64,000 nt of DNA, taken from the NCBI RefSeq assembly GCF_022096995.1, contig NZ_JACXGQ010000008.1, positions 62,001 through 126,000 on the forward strand, given 5' to 3'. The translations under genes and the position numbers were made by a program. The notes below the pieces were generated by a model. That model was given only the letters and a program-made list of their open reading frames with translations, did not search any database and was not told where the DNA came from. Shown one piece after another: positions 34,308-43,037 of the stretch (positions within the stretch are counted from its first letter, which is position 1; the number at the start of each line of letters is the position of its first letter). The stretch is from Yoonia sp. I 8.24 (GTDB lineage Bacteria; Pseudomonadota; Alphaproteobacteria; Rhodobacterales; Rhodobacteraceae).

Positions 34308-35591
34308 ATGATACCCGTCTTGCAGCCAGAAGCGGCCAATACCATTGCGCTGACCCCAACCCATGGCGAACCCCTTGCGGTTGCTAATGAGGCGTTGACG
34401 TTCGCCGACTTGTTAAATGGGCTTACGGCGGGTGAAGGTGGTGAAGATACGGAACAGGCCGAGGTTGCCGTTGCGCCAGAGGCGGCCGAGATCAGCCTAG
34501 ATCAGGATGATGATATTTCGCTTGGTGAAATATTGGGCGCGGTTGCGCATCCGATGCCGCCAAACATGGGGCGCGGTGAAGGACAGCAAATTGAGGTCAA
34601 GCCTGCTGCCAGTTCTGCGCCCATTGAGAATGGGCCAATTTCGCGAGACGGTATTGCCATAAAGACTCCGCCGAATGAGGCACCTGAGACACATGAACGG
34701 CTTGTCCTTGAAAGACAGCTAATACTTTCGGCAGAGCAATCGGTTACGCGCAGGGTTAAGGACATTCCACAAACTGTGGCCGGGCCGCAAACTGATCCGC
34801 AAGATACGTTAAAGATGGTGCGCGACGGTCGTTTTGATACACAGAAAACATCACCAATTGAGGGACTGGAAGCCCCAAAAACAGTGCAAGGGGCCGGTCT
34901 AGACGCGTCAAAACTCACGCAGATCAAACCCGAACAGGGTCAGAATTCACCGGTGGCGGATCAAAGCCGACCTGTATCAAGGCGGCAGTTGCAGGAATTG
35001 GCCCCAGCTTCGCAAAATGATCTTGTCTCACGCGCGGCTCATCCCGCAATGACGGCACCTATTGTCGCGGCATTTCAACGAGAAACGCCTACTGCATATG
35101 TTCCCGCAGTGCCTACCGAAATTGAACCTTTGTTTGTCGCGCATGCAGATCGCGCGGTGCAGACCCAAGCGCTTGTAAGCCAGCCGTCGGTGTCAACGCA
35201 GGTCGATACGGCGCGTCATGTTGCATCGCAGATCGCTGTTGCAGTGACAGAGCGGGCAGGCCGCCCCACCGAAATCTCGCTTAACCCCGAAGAGCTGGGG
35301 CGCGTGCGAATGACAATGTCCGTGATCGATGCGGCCATTACATTGACTGTCTCCGCAGAGCGCCAAGAAACAACGGACCTTCTGCGCAAGCATATTGAGA
35401 CGCTGAGCCAAGAGTTTCGGGAACTTGGTTACAATGACATCTCGTTTTCCTTTGGGCAGCGTGAAAATGCTTCGCAGTCGGAGCAGCGTGAAACTGACGG
35501 TTCATATGATCAAGCCGACGATGCCGAAGAGGTCTCAGTTCAGCAAGAAATTCAGATCGTAGGCACAAGCGGCTTGGATATCAAACTATAG
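34308..35591 (+). CDS. fliK: Flagellar hook-length control protein FliK
   Basis: This 427-residue protein has a long, low-complexity, Gln/Pro/Ala/Glu-rich N-terminal ruler region. The C-terminal Flg_hook domain has ERAGRPTEISLNPEELGRVRMTMSVIDAAITLTVSAERQETTDLLRKHIETLSQEFRELGYNDISFSF. It controls hook length and the FlhB switch. It starts about 100 bases from the divergent flgJ and is followed by flgD after 10 bases. Confidence 0.88.
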   Translation: MIPVLQPEAANTIALTPTHGEPLAVANEALTFADLLNGLTAGEGGEDTEQAEVAVAPEAAEISLDQDDDISLGEILGAVAHPMPPNMGRGEGQQIEVKPAASSAPIENGPISRDGIAIKTPPNEAPETHERLVLERQLILSAEQSVTRRVKDIPQTVAGPQTDPQDTLKMVRDGRFDTQKTSPIEGLEAPKTVQGAGLDASKLTQIKPEQGQNSPVADQSRPVSRRQLQELAPASQNDLVSRAAHPAMTAPIVAAFQRETPTAYVPAVPTEIEPLFVAHADRAVQTQALVSQPSVSTQVDTARHVASQIAVAVTERAGRPTEISLNPEELGRVRMTMSVIDAAITLTVSAERQETTDLLRKHIETLSQEFRELGYNDISFSFGQRENASQSEQRETDGSYDQADDAEEVSVQQEIQIVGTSGLDIKL

Positions 35592-35600
35592 GAGCCTTCC

Positions 35601-36263
35601 ATGGAAATAACCGACACGACACAGACTACTGCGACAACGGCCACGTCGTCCGCCGCGACGACAACCGGTATCAGCGCGGATTTTGAAATGTTTCTCAACA
35701 TGTTGACGGTGCAAATGCAAAATCAGGACCCGCTCAATCCGGTCGATTCAACCGATTATGCGACGCAGCTTGCAACCTTTTCGGGGGTTGAACAGGCGGT
35801 AATGACAAATGACCTGCTCAAAGCGCTGAGCGCGCAGTTAACGTCAGGCGGGCTTGCCGATATGGCAGCTTGGGTTGGCAAAGAAGCGCGCGCCGCGACA
35901 CCTGCGTATTTTGATGGCCAGCCCGTCACATTGTCACCGAACCCAGCGGCACTCGCTGATCATGCCGAAGTCGTCGTGCGCAATGAGTTGGGGGTTGAGG
36001 TGCAGCGTTTTGAGGTTCCGATCAGTGCTGATCCGATTGAATGGGCAGGTGTGGATACAGGCGGCTACCCATTCGCAGATGGGCTCTATTCTTTCGAACT
36101 GACGAGCTCACTTGATGGTGAAATTCTGACCCAAGACGCGGTGGAAGTGTATAGTACCGTCACCGAAGTACGTGCGCAGGCAGGCGAGACGATACTGATC
36201 CTAGAAGGTGATGTCGCCGTTGCGACATCGCAGGTCAGCGCGTTGCGTGATCCGGAAGCCTAA
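35601..36263 (+). CDS. flgD: Hook-capping protein FlgD
   Basis: This 220-residue hook scaffold has FEMFLNMLTVQMQNQDPLNPVDSTDYATQLATFSGVEQAVMTNDLL, the FlgD N-terminal signature, then a C-terminal FlgD/tudor-like beta domain. It is the last gene of the flagellar block. Its 3' end overlaps the convergent ubiB by 4 bases. Confidence 0.95.
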   Translation: MEITDTTQTTATTATSSAATTTGISADFEMFLNMLTVQMQNQDPLNPVDSTDYATQLATFSGVEQAVMTNDLLKALSAQLTSGGLADMAAWVGKEARAATPAYFDGQPVTLSPNPAALADHAEVVVRNELGVEVQRFEVPISADPIEWAGVDTGGYPFADGLYSFELTSSLDGEILTQDAVEVYSTVTEVRAQAGETILILEGDVAVATSQVSALRDPEA

Positions 36264-37789
36264 AGAACCGCACTGATCCATACCCCAAACCCGACGAGCC
36301 CAGCACCAAGAAGCATCCATTTTATGCCATCGGCGATCGTGTTTTGCGCAGGGGGGGGCGTTGGGTTGTTACGGCGGATCAGGGCCTCTTCGGCGATGCG
36401 GGGCAATTGCGGTCCAAACCGGGACAAGATCATCATGGTTTTGCCGAGGTCACGCAGCAGTGCTTTTGGCCCAATGCTCTGCTTTATGTAGTTTTCGACA
36501 ACGGGCTTAGCATCTTGCCAAATGTTCATATGGGGATCGAGTGACCTGGCGACACCTTCAACAACAACCATGGTTCTTTGTAGCAAAATCAATTCGGTAC
36601 GGGTTTCCATGCCGAAACGTTCGGTCACTTCAAAGAGATAATTCAATAAGCGGGCCATAGAAATATGGCTGGCATCCATTCCAAATATCGGCTCGCCCAC
36701 AGCGCGCAACGCACGGGCAAATTCGTCGACATCTTGGTCCGCCGGAACATAGCCGGCTTCGAAATGGACCTCGGCAACGCGCTGATAATCCTTGCGAATG
36801 AACCCAAAGAGGATCTCGGCGTAGACCCGGCGGGTGTATTCATCAATCCGCCCCATGATCCCAAAATCATAGGCAATGATATCGCCGTTCGCAGCGACTT
36901 TTAGATTGCCTTGGTGCATGTCGCCGTGGAAAAAACCGTCGCGCAACGCTTGGTTAAGAAACAGCTGCAGCACCCGTGTGGCAAGAACACTGCGGTCAAG
37001 GCCGGCAGCGTCAAGCGCTGAATTATCGCCAATACTCGCACCTTCCGCCCAATCAAGCGTCATCACACGACGGCTGGACAGGTGCCACCGTATCCGCGGC
37101 ACTTGAAAGCCTTCGTCACCTTCGGTGTTGGTCGCGAACTCTGCCGCGGCAGAGCTTTCCAACCGCAAATCCAGCTCGCCCATCACAATGCCTTCGAAAT
37201 GGGTGACCACATCTATGGGGCGCAAGCGCCGCGAAGATGGGGAAAGAAACTCGATCGCGCGGGCCGCAAAGTAGAAGGCGTCGATGTCTTTGCGAAACGC
37301 TTTTTCGATGCCGGGACGCAGGACCTTTACGGCGACGGCTTCGCCGGTGTCTGCCAAATGTGCTTTGTGGACTTGGGCCAATGATGCGGCGGCGACGGGT
37401 TCCGAAAATGTAGTGAACAGATCATCGGTTGATGCGCCTAGTTCACTTTGGATCGCGGCCTTAGCCGCAGCCATTGAAAACGGCGGAAGCTGGTCCTGCA
37501 AGACCCGTAGTTGTTGCGCCATATCGTTGCCGACCACATCCGGGCGAGTCGAAAGAACTTGGCCAAATTTGATATAGGCGGGACCAAGTGCTGTCAGTGC
37601 CCTTGTCGCGGGGGGCATCGACATATCACCCTTGTAGCCAAGCCATTGAAACGGCCAGACCAAAACACGCAACGCGATACGCAGAACCGGCCCCGCGTCT
37701 AATGCGTCCAGAACAACCTTCATCGCGCCCGTTCGTTCAAACGTCGCACCCGTTCTGACCAGGCGGATAATGTTGTGAGGTCCGCGCAT
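36260..37789 (-). CDS. ubiB: Ubiquinone biosynthesis protein UbiB (atypical kinase)
   Basis: This is a 509-residue ABC1/ADCK-family ATPase needed for ubiquinone synthesis. The family KxGQ motif appears in YIKFGQVLSTRPD; LAQVHKAHL, EAVAVKVLRPGIE and HGDMHQGNLKV..IAYDFGIMG are the kinase-like signatures. Two C-terminal membrane segments end the protein. ATG 37789 follows the ubiE stop by one base, so ubiE-ubiB is an operon. Confidence 0.95.
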   Translation of the reverse strand: MRGPHNIIRLVRTGATFERTGAMKVVLDALDAGPVLRIALRVLVWPFQWLGYKGDMSMPPATRALTALGPAYIKFGQVLSTRPDVVGNDMAQQLRVLQDQLPPFSMAAAKAAIQSELGASTDDLFTTFSEPVAAASLAQVHKAHLADTGEAVAVKVLRPGIEKAFRKDIDAFYFAARAIEFLSPSSRRLRPIDVVTHFEGIVMGELDLRLESSAAAEFATNTEGDEGFQVPRIRWHLSSRRVMTLDWAEGASIGDNSALDAAGLDRSVLATRVLQLFLNQALRDGFFHGDMHQGNLKVAANGDIIAYDFGIMGRIDEYTRRVYAEILFGFIRKDYQRVAEVHFEAGYVPADQDVDEFARALRAVGEPIFGMDASHISMARLLNYLFEVTERFGMETRTELILLQRTMVVVEGVARSLDPHMNIWQDAKPVVENYIKQSIGPKALLRDLGKTMMILSRFGPQLPRIAEEALIRRNNPTPPPAQNTIADGIKWMLLGAGLVGFGVWISAVL

Positions 37790-37790
37790 A

Positions 37791-38543
37791 TTACAGTTTC
37801 CAGCCTGAATGCAGCGCCGCAATGCCTAACGAGAGGTTGCGATATTTCGCATTTCCAAAGCCCGCAGTGCGTAGCATCCCCAAGAATGTGTCTTGGTCAG
37901 GGAAGTTGCGGATCGATTCGACGAGATATTGGTAACTATCACGGTCGCCCGCAATCAGCTGCCCCATGCGTGGGATGACGTTAAACGAATAGGCGTCATA
38001 TGCGGCCTGCATCATCGGATTCGGCAGTTGGCTGAATTCCAGAACCATCAAACGTCCGCCTGGTTTGAGCACACGGTAAGCTTCGTTCAGCGCTTCTTGG
38101 GGGCGGGTCACGTTGCGAATGCCAAAGCTGATTGTGTAAACGTCAAATGTGTTGTTATCAAAAGGCAGGGCCATCGCGTCGCCGACAACCCAGTCCAGGC
38201 TGTCTGACATGCGTTCGGCTTCTGCGCGTTTGCGGCCCTCGACCAGCATGGATTCGGTAATATCAAGCACGGTCGAATGCCCGTGCCCGGCGCGTTTCAA
38301 GAAGCGGAACGAAATATCGCCCGTTCCACCCGCCACATCTAGCAGCCGTTGGCCGGGACGCGGCGCCAACCAATCCATCATCGCGTCTTTCCAAACGCGG
38401 TGGATGCCCACGGACATCACATCATTCATGATGTCGTATTTGCTTGCCACTGACGAAAACACGCCTTGCACGCGGCCTGCTTTTTCGCCTTCTGGTACGG
38501 TTTCGAACCCAAAATGGGTGGTTGTCTCTGGCTTGCCGGTCAT
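37791..38543 (-). CDS. ubiE: Ubiquinone/menaquinone C-methyltransferase UbiE
   Basis: This 250-residue SAM-dependent methyltransferase adds the C2 methyl of ubiquinone. [15 protein letters not shown] is the SAM-binding motif. [29 protein letters not shown] and the GIRNVT / [15 protein letters not shown] motifs are UbiE signatures. ATG 38543 ([14 protein letters not shown]) is the likely start; longer frames to 38648 lack support. It is coupled to ubiB. Confidence 0.95.
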   Translation of the reverse strand: MTGKPETTTHFGFETVPEGEKAGRVQGVFSSVASKYDIMNDVMSVGIHRVWKDAMMDWLAPRPGQRLLDVAGGTGDISFRFLKRAGHGHSTVLDITESMLVEGRKRAEAERMSDSLDWVVGDAMALPFDNNTFDVYTISFGIRNVTRPQEALNEAYRVLKPGGRLMVLEFSQLPNPMMQAAYDAYSFNVIPRMGQLIAGDRDSYQYLVESIRNFPDQDTFLGMLRTAGFGNAKYRNLSLGIAALHSGWKL

Positions 38544-38635
38544 GTCAATCTTTCGCCCGAATACTGTCCCAAATGGGTTATACGCAGTTGAGGCAATAGA
38601 CAAACTGTCAATCTGCCACGGGGGACCGAACAACC

Positions 38636-39268
38636 ATGCTGGGATCATTTTTTAGCGTTTTTGGGATCATTTTTTGGGTGGTGGTGCTTGGCGGGGGCTA
38701 TTACCTATGGTTCCGTTTCAAAAAACGGGCGAACGGCCTCACCAACGTGCGCGACAGCAGCGGCCGCGAGGTTACCCAAACTCGGCTTGCTAAGACACAA
38801 TTGGGTAATCTGCCCACTGATATTAGTTTAATCGCGGGTGTTGGAAAAAACGCCGCGCCGCAGCAGTCGCTAAATGAAACGGTTTTGCATCCGACAATTG
38901 GGTTGCGGCTGATCAGCCTTGGGGTGAGCGGGACACTGCTTTGGATGGTTTGGCTAAACGGCGCAGATTATGTGCCTGATGCCCCCTATCTAAAAGAGGT
39001 CGTGAGCGCAGTTGTTGCTTATAGCCTGCTGTATACGAACTTGTATGAACTTCGTTACGACCAGCATGGGGTTATTCACAAAGATTGGTTTTTCCGCGAG
39101 GTTGATTTTGCGTGGCGCGATATCGTCTCGCTGCGTGACAACGGGCACTACGCGTATATTGTGCGCACGGCAGATGGAAAGAAAGTCGAGGTGTTGAAAT
39201 ACCTTATCGGCATTCGCCCGTTTCTGACCTATGCGCACGCGCAAATCGAAAAGAACAGTGAGTCATAA
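38636..39268 (+). CDS. Membrane protein with PH-like domain, unknown function
   Basis: This 210-residue protein has an N-terminal membrane helix ([21 protein letters not shown]), then helices near residues 88-105 and 120-135, then a beta segment ([61 protein letters not shown]) that looks like a bacterial PH-like fold. It was not recognised as a named protein. A GGGGGA site precedes the ATG. Its TAA shares one base with the mutM ATG, so mutM is translated from the same message. It is divergent from ubiE. Confidence 0.65.
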   Translation: MLGSFFSVFGIIFWVVVLGGGYYLWFRFKKRANGLTNVRDSSGREVTQTRLAKTQLGNLPTDISLIAGVGKNAAPQQSLNETVLHPTIGLRLISLGVSGTLLWMVWLNGADYVPDAPYLKEVVSAVVAYSLLYTNLYELRYDQHGVIHKDWFFREVDFAWRDIVSLRDNGHYAYIVRTADGKKVEVLKYLIGIRPFLTYAHAQIEKNSES

Positions 39269-40119
39269 TGCCCGAACTGCCCGAAGTGGAAACCGTCAAA
39301 GCTGGGATTGCTCCTGCGATGGAAGGCCAAATGATCGTGGCCGCGGATGTGAACCGCCCTGATCTGCGCTGGCCGTTTCCTGAGAATATGGCGACGCGGT
39401 TGAAAGATACCCGTGTTTTGGGCCTAAGGCGGCGATCAAAATATATTCTTGTGGATTTGGATAGCGGTGAAACGTTGCTTATCCACTTGGGCATGTCGGG
39501 CCGGATGCTGGTGTCTGGCGTGAAAATCGGAGAATTCCATCATTCGCACCCCGTGCCTGCCAAGCATGATCATGTTGTGCTGCATATGGAAAACGGGGCG
39601 CGGGTGACATTTAACGATGCGCGTCGTTTTGGGGCGATGGACCTGTTGGACACGGCGGCCCAAGAGGACCACTGGTTAATCCGCGATATTGGCCCGGAAC
39701 CTTTGGGCAATGCATTTGACGAAACATATCTGATTGACCGGATGAAGGGGAAGAATACCGCAATCAAAACCGCCCTACTTGATCAACGAATCGTCGCGGG
39801 ACTGGGCAATATCTATGTCTGCGAGGTCCTCTTTCGTGCCGGCATTCACCCCAAACGCAAAGCAGGACAAATTAGTGCCCGCCGCATCGCTACTCTGGTG
39901 CCGTTAATCAGGGATGTCCTCTCCGAAGCAATCGCCGCTGGCGGGTCATCTTTGCGCGATTTTCGACAATCCGACGGTGAGTTGGGATATTTTCAGCATG
40001 TTTTTCAGGTCTACGGACAAGAGGGGAAATCATGCGTAACACCAGAATGTCAAAAGACAATTCAGCGAATCGTGCAATCGGGACGCTCAAGTTTCTTTTG
40101 CCCGCAATGCCAAAGATAG
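39268..40119 (+). CDS. mutM: Formamidopyrimidine-DNA glycosylase
   Basis: This 283-residue base-excision enzyme removes 8-oxoguanine. It starts [12 protein letters not shown], where the catalytic P1 (after Met removal) and E2 lie. HLGMSGRML and the DARRFG loop follow, and the C-terminal zinc finger (CVTPEC...FFCPQCQR) has four cysteines. It overlaps the upstream membrane-protein gene by one base. Confidence 0.96.
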   Translation: MPELPEVETVKAGIAPAMEGQMIVAADVNRPDLRWPFPENMATRLKDTRVLGLRRRSKYILVDLDSGETLLIHLGMSGRMLVSGVKIGEFHHSHPVPAKHDHVVLHMENGARVTFNDARRFGAMDLLDTAAQEDHWLIRDIGPEPLGNAFDETYLIDRMKGKNTAIKTALLDQRIVAGLGNIYVCEVLFRAGIHPKRKAGQISARRIATLVPLIRDVLSEAIAAGGSSLRDFRQSDGELGYFQHVFQVYGQEGKSCVTPECQKTIQRIVQSGRSSFFCPQCQR

Positions 40120-40181
40120 CTTGCACCGTTTTCCCCCTTTGCTAAGCACTAAGACAATTCGTGGTTACAGAAAGCACAAGC

Positions 40182-40958
40182 ATGGCCTTTGAAATGATCA
40201 TTGTAGACATCAGTGATGCAATTGCGACAATCACATTGAACCGTCCCAATGCGATGAATGCCCTGAACGGGCCGTTGTTGCGTGAACTCTGCACGGCGCT
40301 GGAACAAGCTGACGCAAACGACAAGGTGCGCTGCATCATCATCACCGGATCAGAGAAAGCTTTTGCCGCTGGCGCCGATATTTCTGAAATGTCGGACAAA
40401 AGTTTTGTTGATATGTACACGACGCGCTTTTTCGAGAGCGAAACCACCCGTTTTAACAACACACGCAAGCCAATTATTGCGGCTGTTGCTGGTTATGCGC
40501 TGGGCGGTGGCTGCGAATTGGCGATGATGTGTGATTTCATCCTTGCGGCGGATAACGCTAAATTTGGGCAGCCTGAAATCAATCTTGGTGTCATCGCAGG
40601 CCTTGGCGGAACGCAGCGGTTGACGCGTTTTGTCGGCAAGGCCAAGTCGATGGAAATGCATCTGACAGGCCGCTTTATGGATGCGCAAGAGGCAGAAAGC
40701 AGCGGGCTTGCGAGCCGCGTGGTTCCCGCAAAAAAACTGATGGCCGAAGCACGCGCGACCGCAGAGAAAATCGCGGAGAAGTCCCAAATTGCCGTGATCG
40801 CCGCCAAGGAAGCCGTGGATCGGGCTTATGAAACGACCTTGGCTGAAGGTTTGCGGTATGAACGGCGGTTGTTTCAGTCGTTGTTTGCGACAGAAGACCA
40901 GTCCGAAGGCATGGCCGCCTTTCTTGAAAAGCGTGAACCCCAATTTCGCGACCGTTAA
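40182..40958 (+). CDS. Enoyl-CoA hydratase
   Basis: This 258-residue crotonase-fold enzyme has [31 protein letters not shown] (oxyanion-hole loop), [20 protein letters not shown] and [19 protein letters not shown] with the two catalytic glutamates of hydratases. It probably hydrates trans-2-enoyl-CoA in fatty acid oxidation; substrate chain length is not readable. ATG 40182 gives the usual length; GTG 40161 is a longer alternative. It lies 62 bases after mutM. Confidence 0.9.
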   Translation: MAFEMIIVDISDAIATITLNRPNAMNALNGPLLRELCTALEQADANDKVRCIIITGSEKAFAAGADISEMSDKSFVDMYTTRFFESETTRFNNTRKPIIAAVAGYALGGGCELAMMCDFILAADNAKFGQPEINLGVIAGLGGTQRLTRFVGKAKSMEMHLTGRFMDAQEAESSGLASRVVPAKKLMAEARATAEKIAEKSQIAVIAAKEAVDRAYETTLAEGLRYERRLFQSLFATEDQSEGMAAFLEKREPQFRDR

Positions 40959-41077
40959 AGTTTTAACTAAACTGGAGGTTGCCTTATTGATGACGTTTTC
41001 CACCTAAACCATATCTTTATAATCGAATCGAGCGAGTTCAATGGCTTGATTAGTGGAAGTATTAGGAAAGGGAAGAC

Positions 41078-42016
41078 ATGTCATATTTTGGGGCACCCAT
41101 TTTGCCGGCCGCTTCGGTCTCGTTGTCGGTTCTTTTGCAGACAGGTGATGCCACCGCCGATCAATTCTTGGACCATTTTATTCAGATCGAACAAACGGCC
41201 ATTATTTCGGACTATGGTGCGGCGAATCGTGTTGTCGCGGCAGATCTTTTGCGAACTCTTTCACAAGAGATACCCGCCGCTGTTTGCTACCTTTCGCATG
41301 ATGTGGACGTCGAAGAAGCACGCGAATTGCTTAGCGCTAGTATCGCGCATTTTGATCTTGCGATCGTCGCTTTGCGCGATGGAAATGAGAACCTTGGTAT
41401 TATCGGCGCAGAGCGTTTACCGCAGGTTGTGCGTGAAATTAATGAGTTGATCCACGTGTGGGAGCCCATTCATGATGCTGCCATAAGCGTATTGAATGAA
41501 CCTCGCGATCTTGATGCGGCGATGCTGGTCTATGCTTCAGCTGACCCAATGCTGGATGCGACCTATCATCTATTGGTAGAAATCGAGGCCGAATACTCTA
41601 ACCCGGTCGAACTGCTGCAATCTGATATGCTTAATCTTGAAGTGTCGGGGCGCATGGCAATGTTTACTCAGCGTATTGCATATGAATCTTGCCGGACATG
41701 GGCTGGCGAAGGTAACGAAGAAATGGTTGCAGATTTGCATAAAACGATTGGGCATTTTGAAGCGAGCATGGAGGGGTTAACCAACGGGCTTCCTGAGCTC
41801 GGCCTGCGCCCAGCGCCGACACCTGAAATTGCGGCGTCGCTCGATGAAATCGCGCAAGACTGGTCTGATATTCGTAGAATTTTGGACGCCGTGTCGGCGG
41901 GCGAGACAACAAGTATTGAAGACCGGACTGCGCTCTATCATTTGTTAGCGGTGAAGCTGCACAAAATCGAAGAGCTAGAGGAATTGTATCAGGACTATTC
42001 AAAGCGGGTGTATTGA
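41078..42016 (+). CDS. Tandem PilJ-domain protein
   Basis: This 312-residue protein has two copies of the type IV pilus methyl-accepting N-terminal (PilJ) helical domain. The clear one (about residues 185-275) has LNLEVSGRMAMFTQRIAYESCRTWAG and LGLRPAPTPEIAASLDEIAQDW. A degenerate one (about 40-150) has GAANRVVAADLLRTLSQEIPAAVCYL and RLPQVVREINELIHVWEPI. There is no HAMP, signalling or kinase domain. The N-terminus has no clear signal peptide, only a hydrophobic stretch. A possible role is nitrate/ligand-type sensing or binding; this is inference. A strong AGGAAAGGGAAG site precedes the ATG. Confidence 0.72.
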   Translation: MSYFGAPILPAASVSLSVLLQTGDATADQFLDHFIQIEQTAIISDYGAANRVVAADLLRTLSQEIPAAVCYLSHDVDVEEARELLSASIAHFDLAIVALRDGNENLGIIGAERLPQVVREINELIHVWEPIHDAAISVLNEPRDLDAAMLVYASADPMLDATYHLLVEIEAEYSNPVELLQSDMLNLEVSGRMAMFTQRIAYESCRTWAGEGNEEMVADLHKTIGHFEASMEGLTNGLPELGLRPAPTPEIAASLDEIAQDWSDIRRILDAVSAGETTSIEDRTALYHLLAVKLHKIEELEELYQDYSKRVY

Positions 42017-42173
42017 TCTTGTAAATTGGCGTTGCATTGTTGATGAAAGTGGCCTATGCGCTGCGGCGTACATGCGCGTGAGGCCCGCTTTGGCCAGAAC
42101 AACCGGTTCTGAACCCGGTCGGGGCTTATTGCGCTATTGAATTTTAATTTGACCCGACGAAGGGAAAGACCTC

Positions 42174-42437
42174 ATGGCAAATACACCACAAGCGAAAAAA
42201 CGCGCTCGTCAGAACGAAGCACGTTTCGCAGTCAACAAAATGCGCCGTTCACGTATCCGCACATACCTGCGTTTTGTTGAAGAAGCGATTGCATCTGGCG
42301 ACAAAGACGCCGCAACCGCAGCATTGAAAGCGGCACAGCCAGAATTGATGCGCGGTGTCACAAAAGGCGTTGTTCACAAAAACACAGCCGCGCGCAAAAT
42401 CTCGCGCTTGGCGTCACGTGTGAAAGCGATCGCATAA
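42174..42437 (+). CDS. rpsT: 30S ribosomal protein S20
   Basis: This 87-residue protein starts [38 protein letters not shown] and ends [16 protein letters not shown], both S20 hallmarks. It binds 16S rRNA. The 157 bases before it carry several short GC hairpins, including AGAAC/GTTCT and GGCC/GGCC, that could act in S20 leader control; this is not established. A strong terminator follows. Confidence 0.97.
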   Translation: MANTPQAKKRARQNEARFAVNKMRRSRIRTYLRFVEEAIASGDKDAATAALKAAQPELMRGVTKGVVHKNTAARKISRLASRVKAIA

Positions 42438-42474
42438 GCATTCTGATTCTATACCGCCTTGGCGGATTTTTGCT

Positions 42475-42509
42475 AAAAGACGCGTCCGTAACAGGGCGCG
42501 TCTTTTTTT
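42475..42509 (+). terminator. Intrinsic terminator after rpsT
   Basis: AAAAGACGCG and CGCGTCTTTT form a perfect 10-bp stem around a 12-base loop, followed by further T residues. A smaller CCGC/GCGG hairpin with a T-run lies just upstream (42454-42471). Confidence 0.85.
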
Positions 42510-43037
42510 GCGCAAGTGTTGTGTTTTTGCGCTTAATTTCTCCGATTTTCGCGGACAGATAGATTCTTTTCACGCAATCTTAGAGTCAAGGACGATGTTG
42601 TGTTGAAGCCTCGGCAAAGAGCTTGCTAGTTTAGCTGAGCGATTCACATCGTTCCGGGGGGACATGAGGGATTGGCAGTATGTTGGTGCAGAATAGCTTT
42701 GTTTTTCTGCGCTAAATTGTACTGTCACAAATCTCATGCTGCGCTGGCGGGTGCTACATCATTCTTTGTAGCTACCGCAAACAACGCAGGTCTGCACGGT
42801 TATCAAAGGCTGCTCTTTGGTGATCTTGTCGGTTATGTTGCCTTGTCTGCCGCTCAGGCGTCTTGCTGCCAAATTTGCTTGGCATGTAAGCGTCCAGGCC
42901 TATGAAATTGACAAACAAGACTTGTTTAAGTGGGGACACGCTTAAGCACAGGTGATCTTTTGTCTTTTGAAACATGTGGATCGTTTGGGGCGCTTGCCTC
43001 AAAGGTGGCGACATGTGTGTGGGGACATATATCTAAG
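42510..43037. other. rpsT-dnaA intergenic region, possible regulatory or origin-associated sequence
   Basis: This is about 530 bases without a supportable gene. It has three copies of GGGGACA (42658, 42932, 43021) and two of ACATGTG near dnaA. The best DnaA-box match is TGTGGATCG at 42975-42983 (seven of nine); TTATCAAAG at 42800-42808 matches six. No box cluster with an AT-rich unwinding element is evident, so I do not call it oriC. A TTGACA hexamer at 42908-42913 overlaps a palindrome. Confidence 0.35.
42913..42927. promoter_or_regulatory. Palindrome at the probable dnaA promoter
   Basis: AAACAAG-A-CTTGTTT is a perfect odd palindrome that overlaps the last base of TTGACA (42908-42913). A further TTAAG/CTTAA dyad spans 42926-42945. 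The position about 110 bases before the dnaA ATG suggests an operator for dnaA. A good -10 element was not found at the right spacing. Confidence 0.45.

Noticed and set aside
42672..42905. A 77-residue frame between rpsT and dnaA
   Set aside because: No ribosome site, Cys-rich odd composition and no recognisable domain.
42510..43037. Chromosomal origin of replication
   Set aside because: Only isolated imperfect DnaA boxes are seen and no clear unwinding element, so position next to dnaA is not enough.
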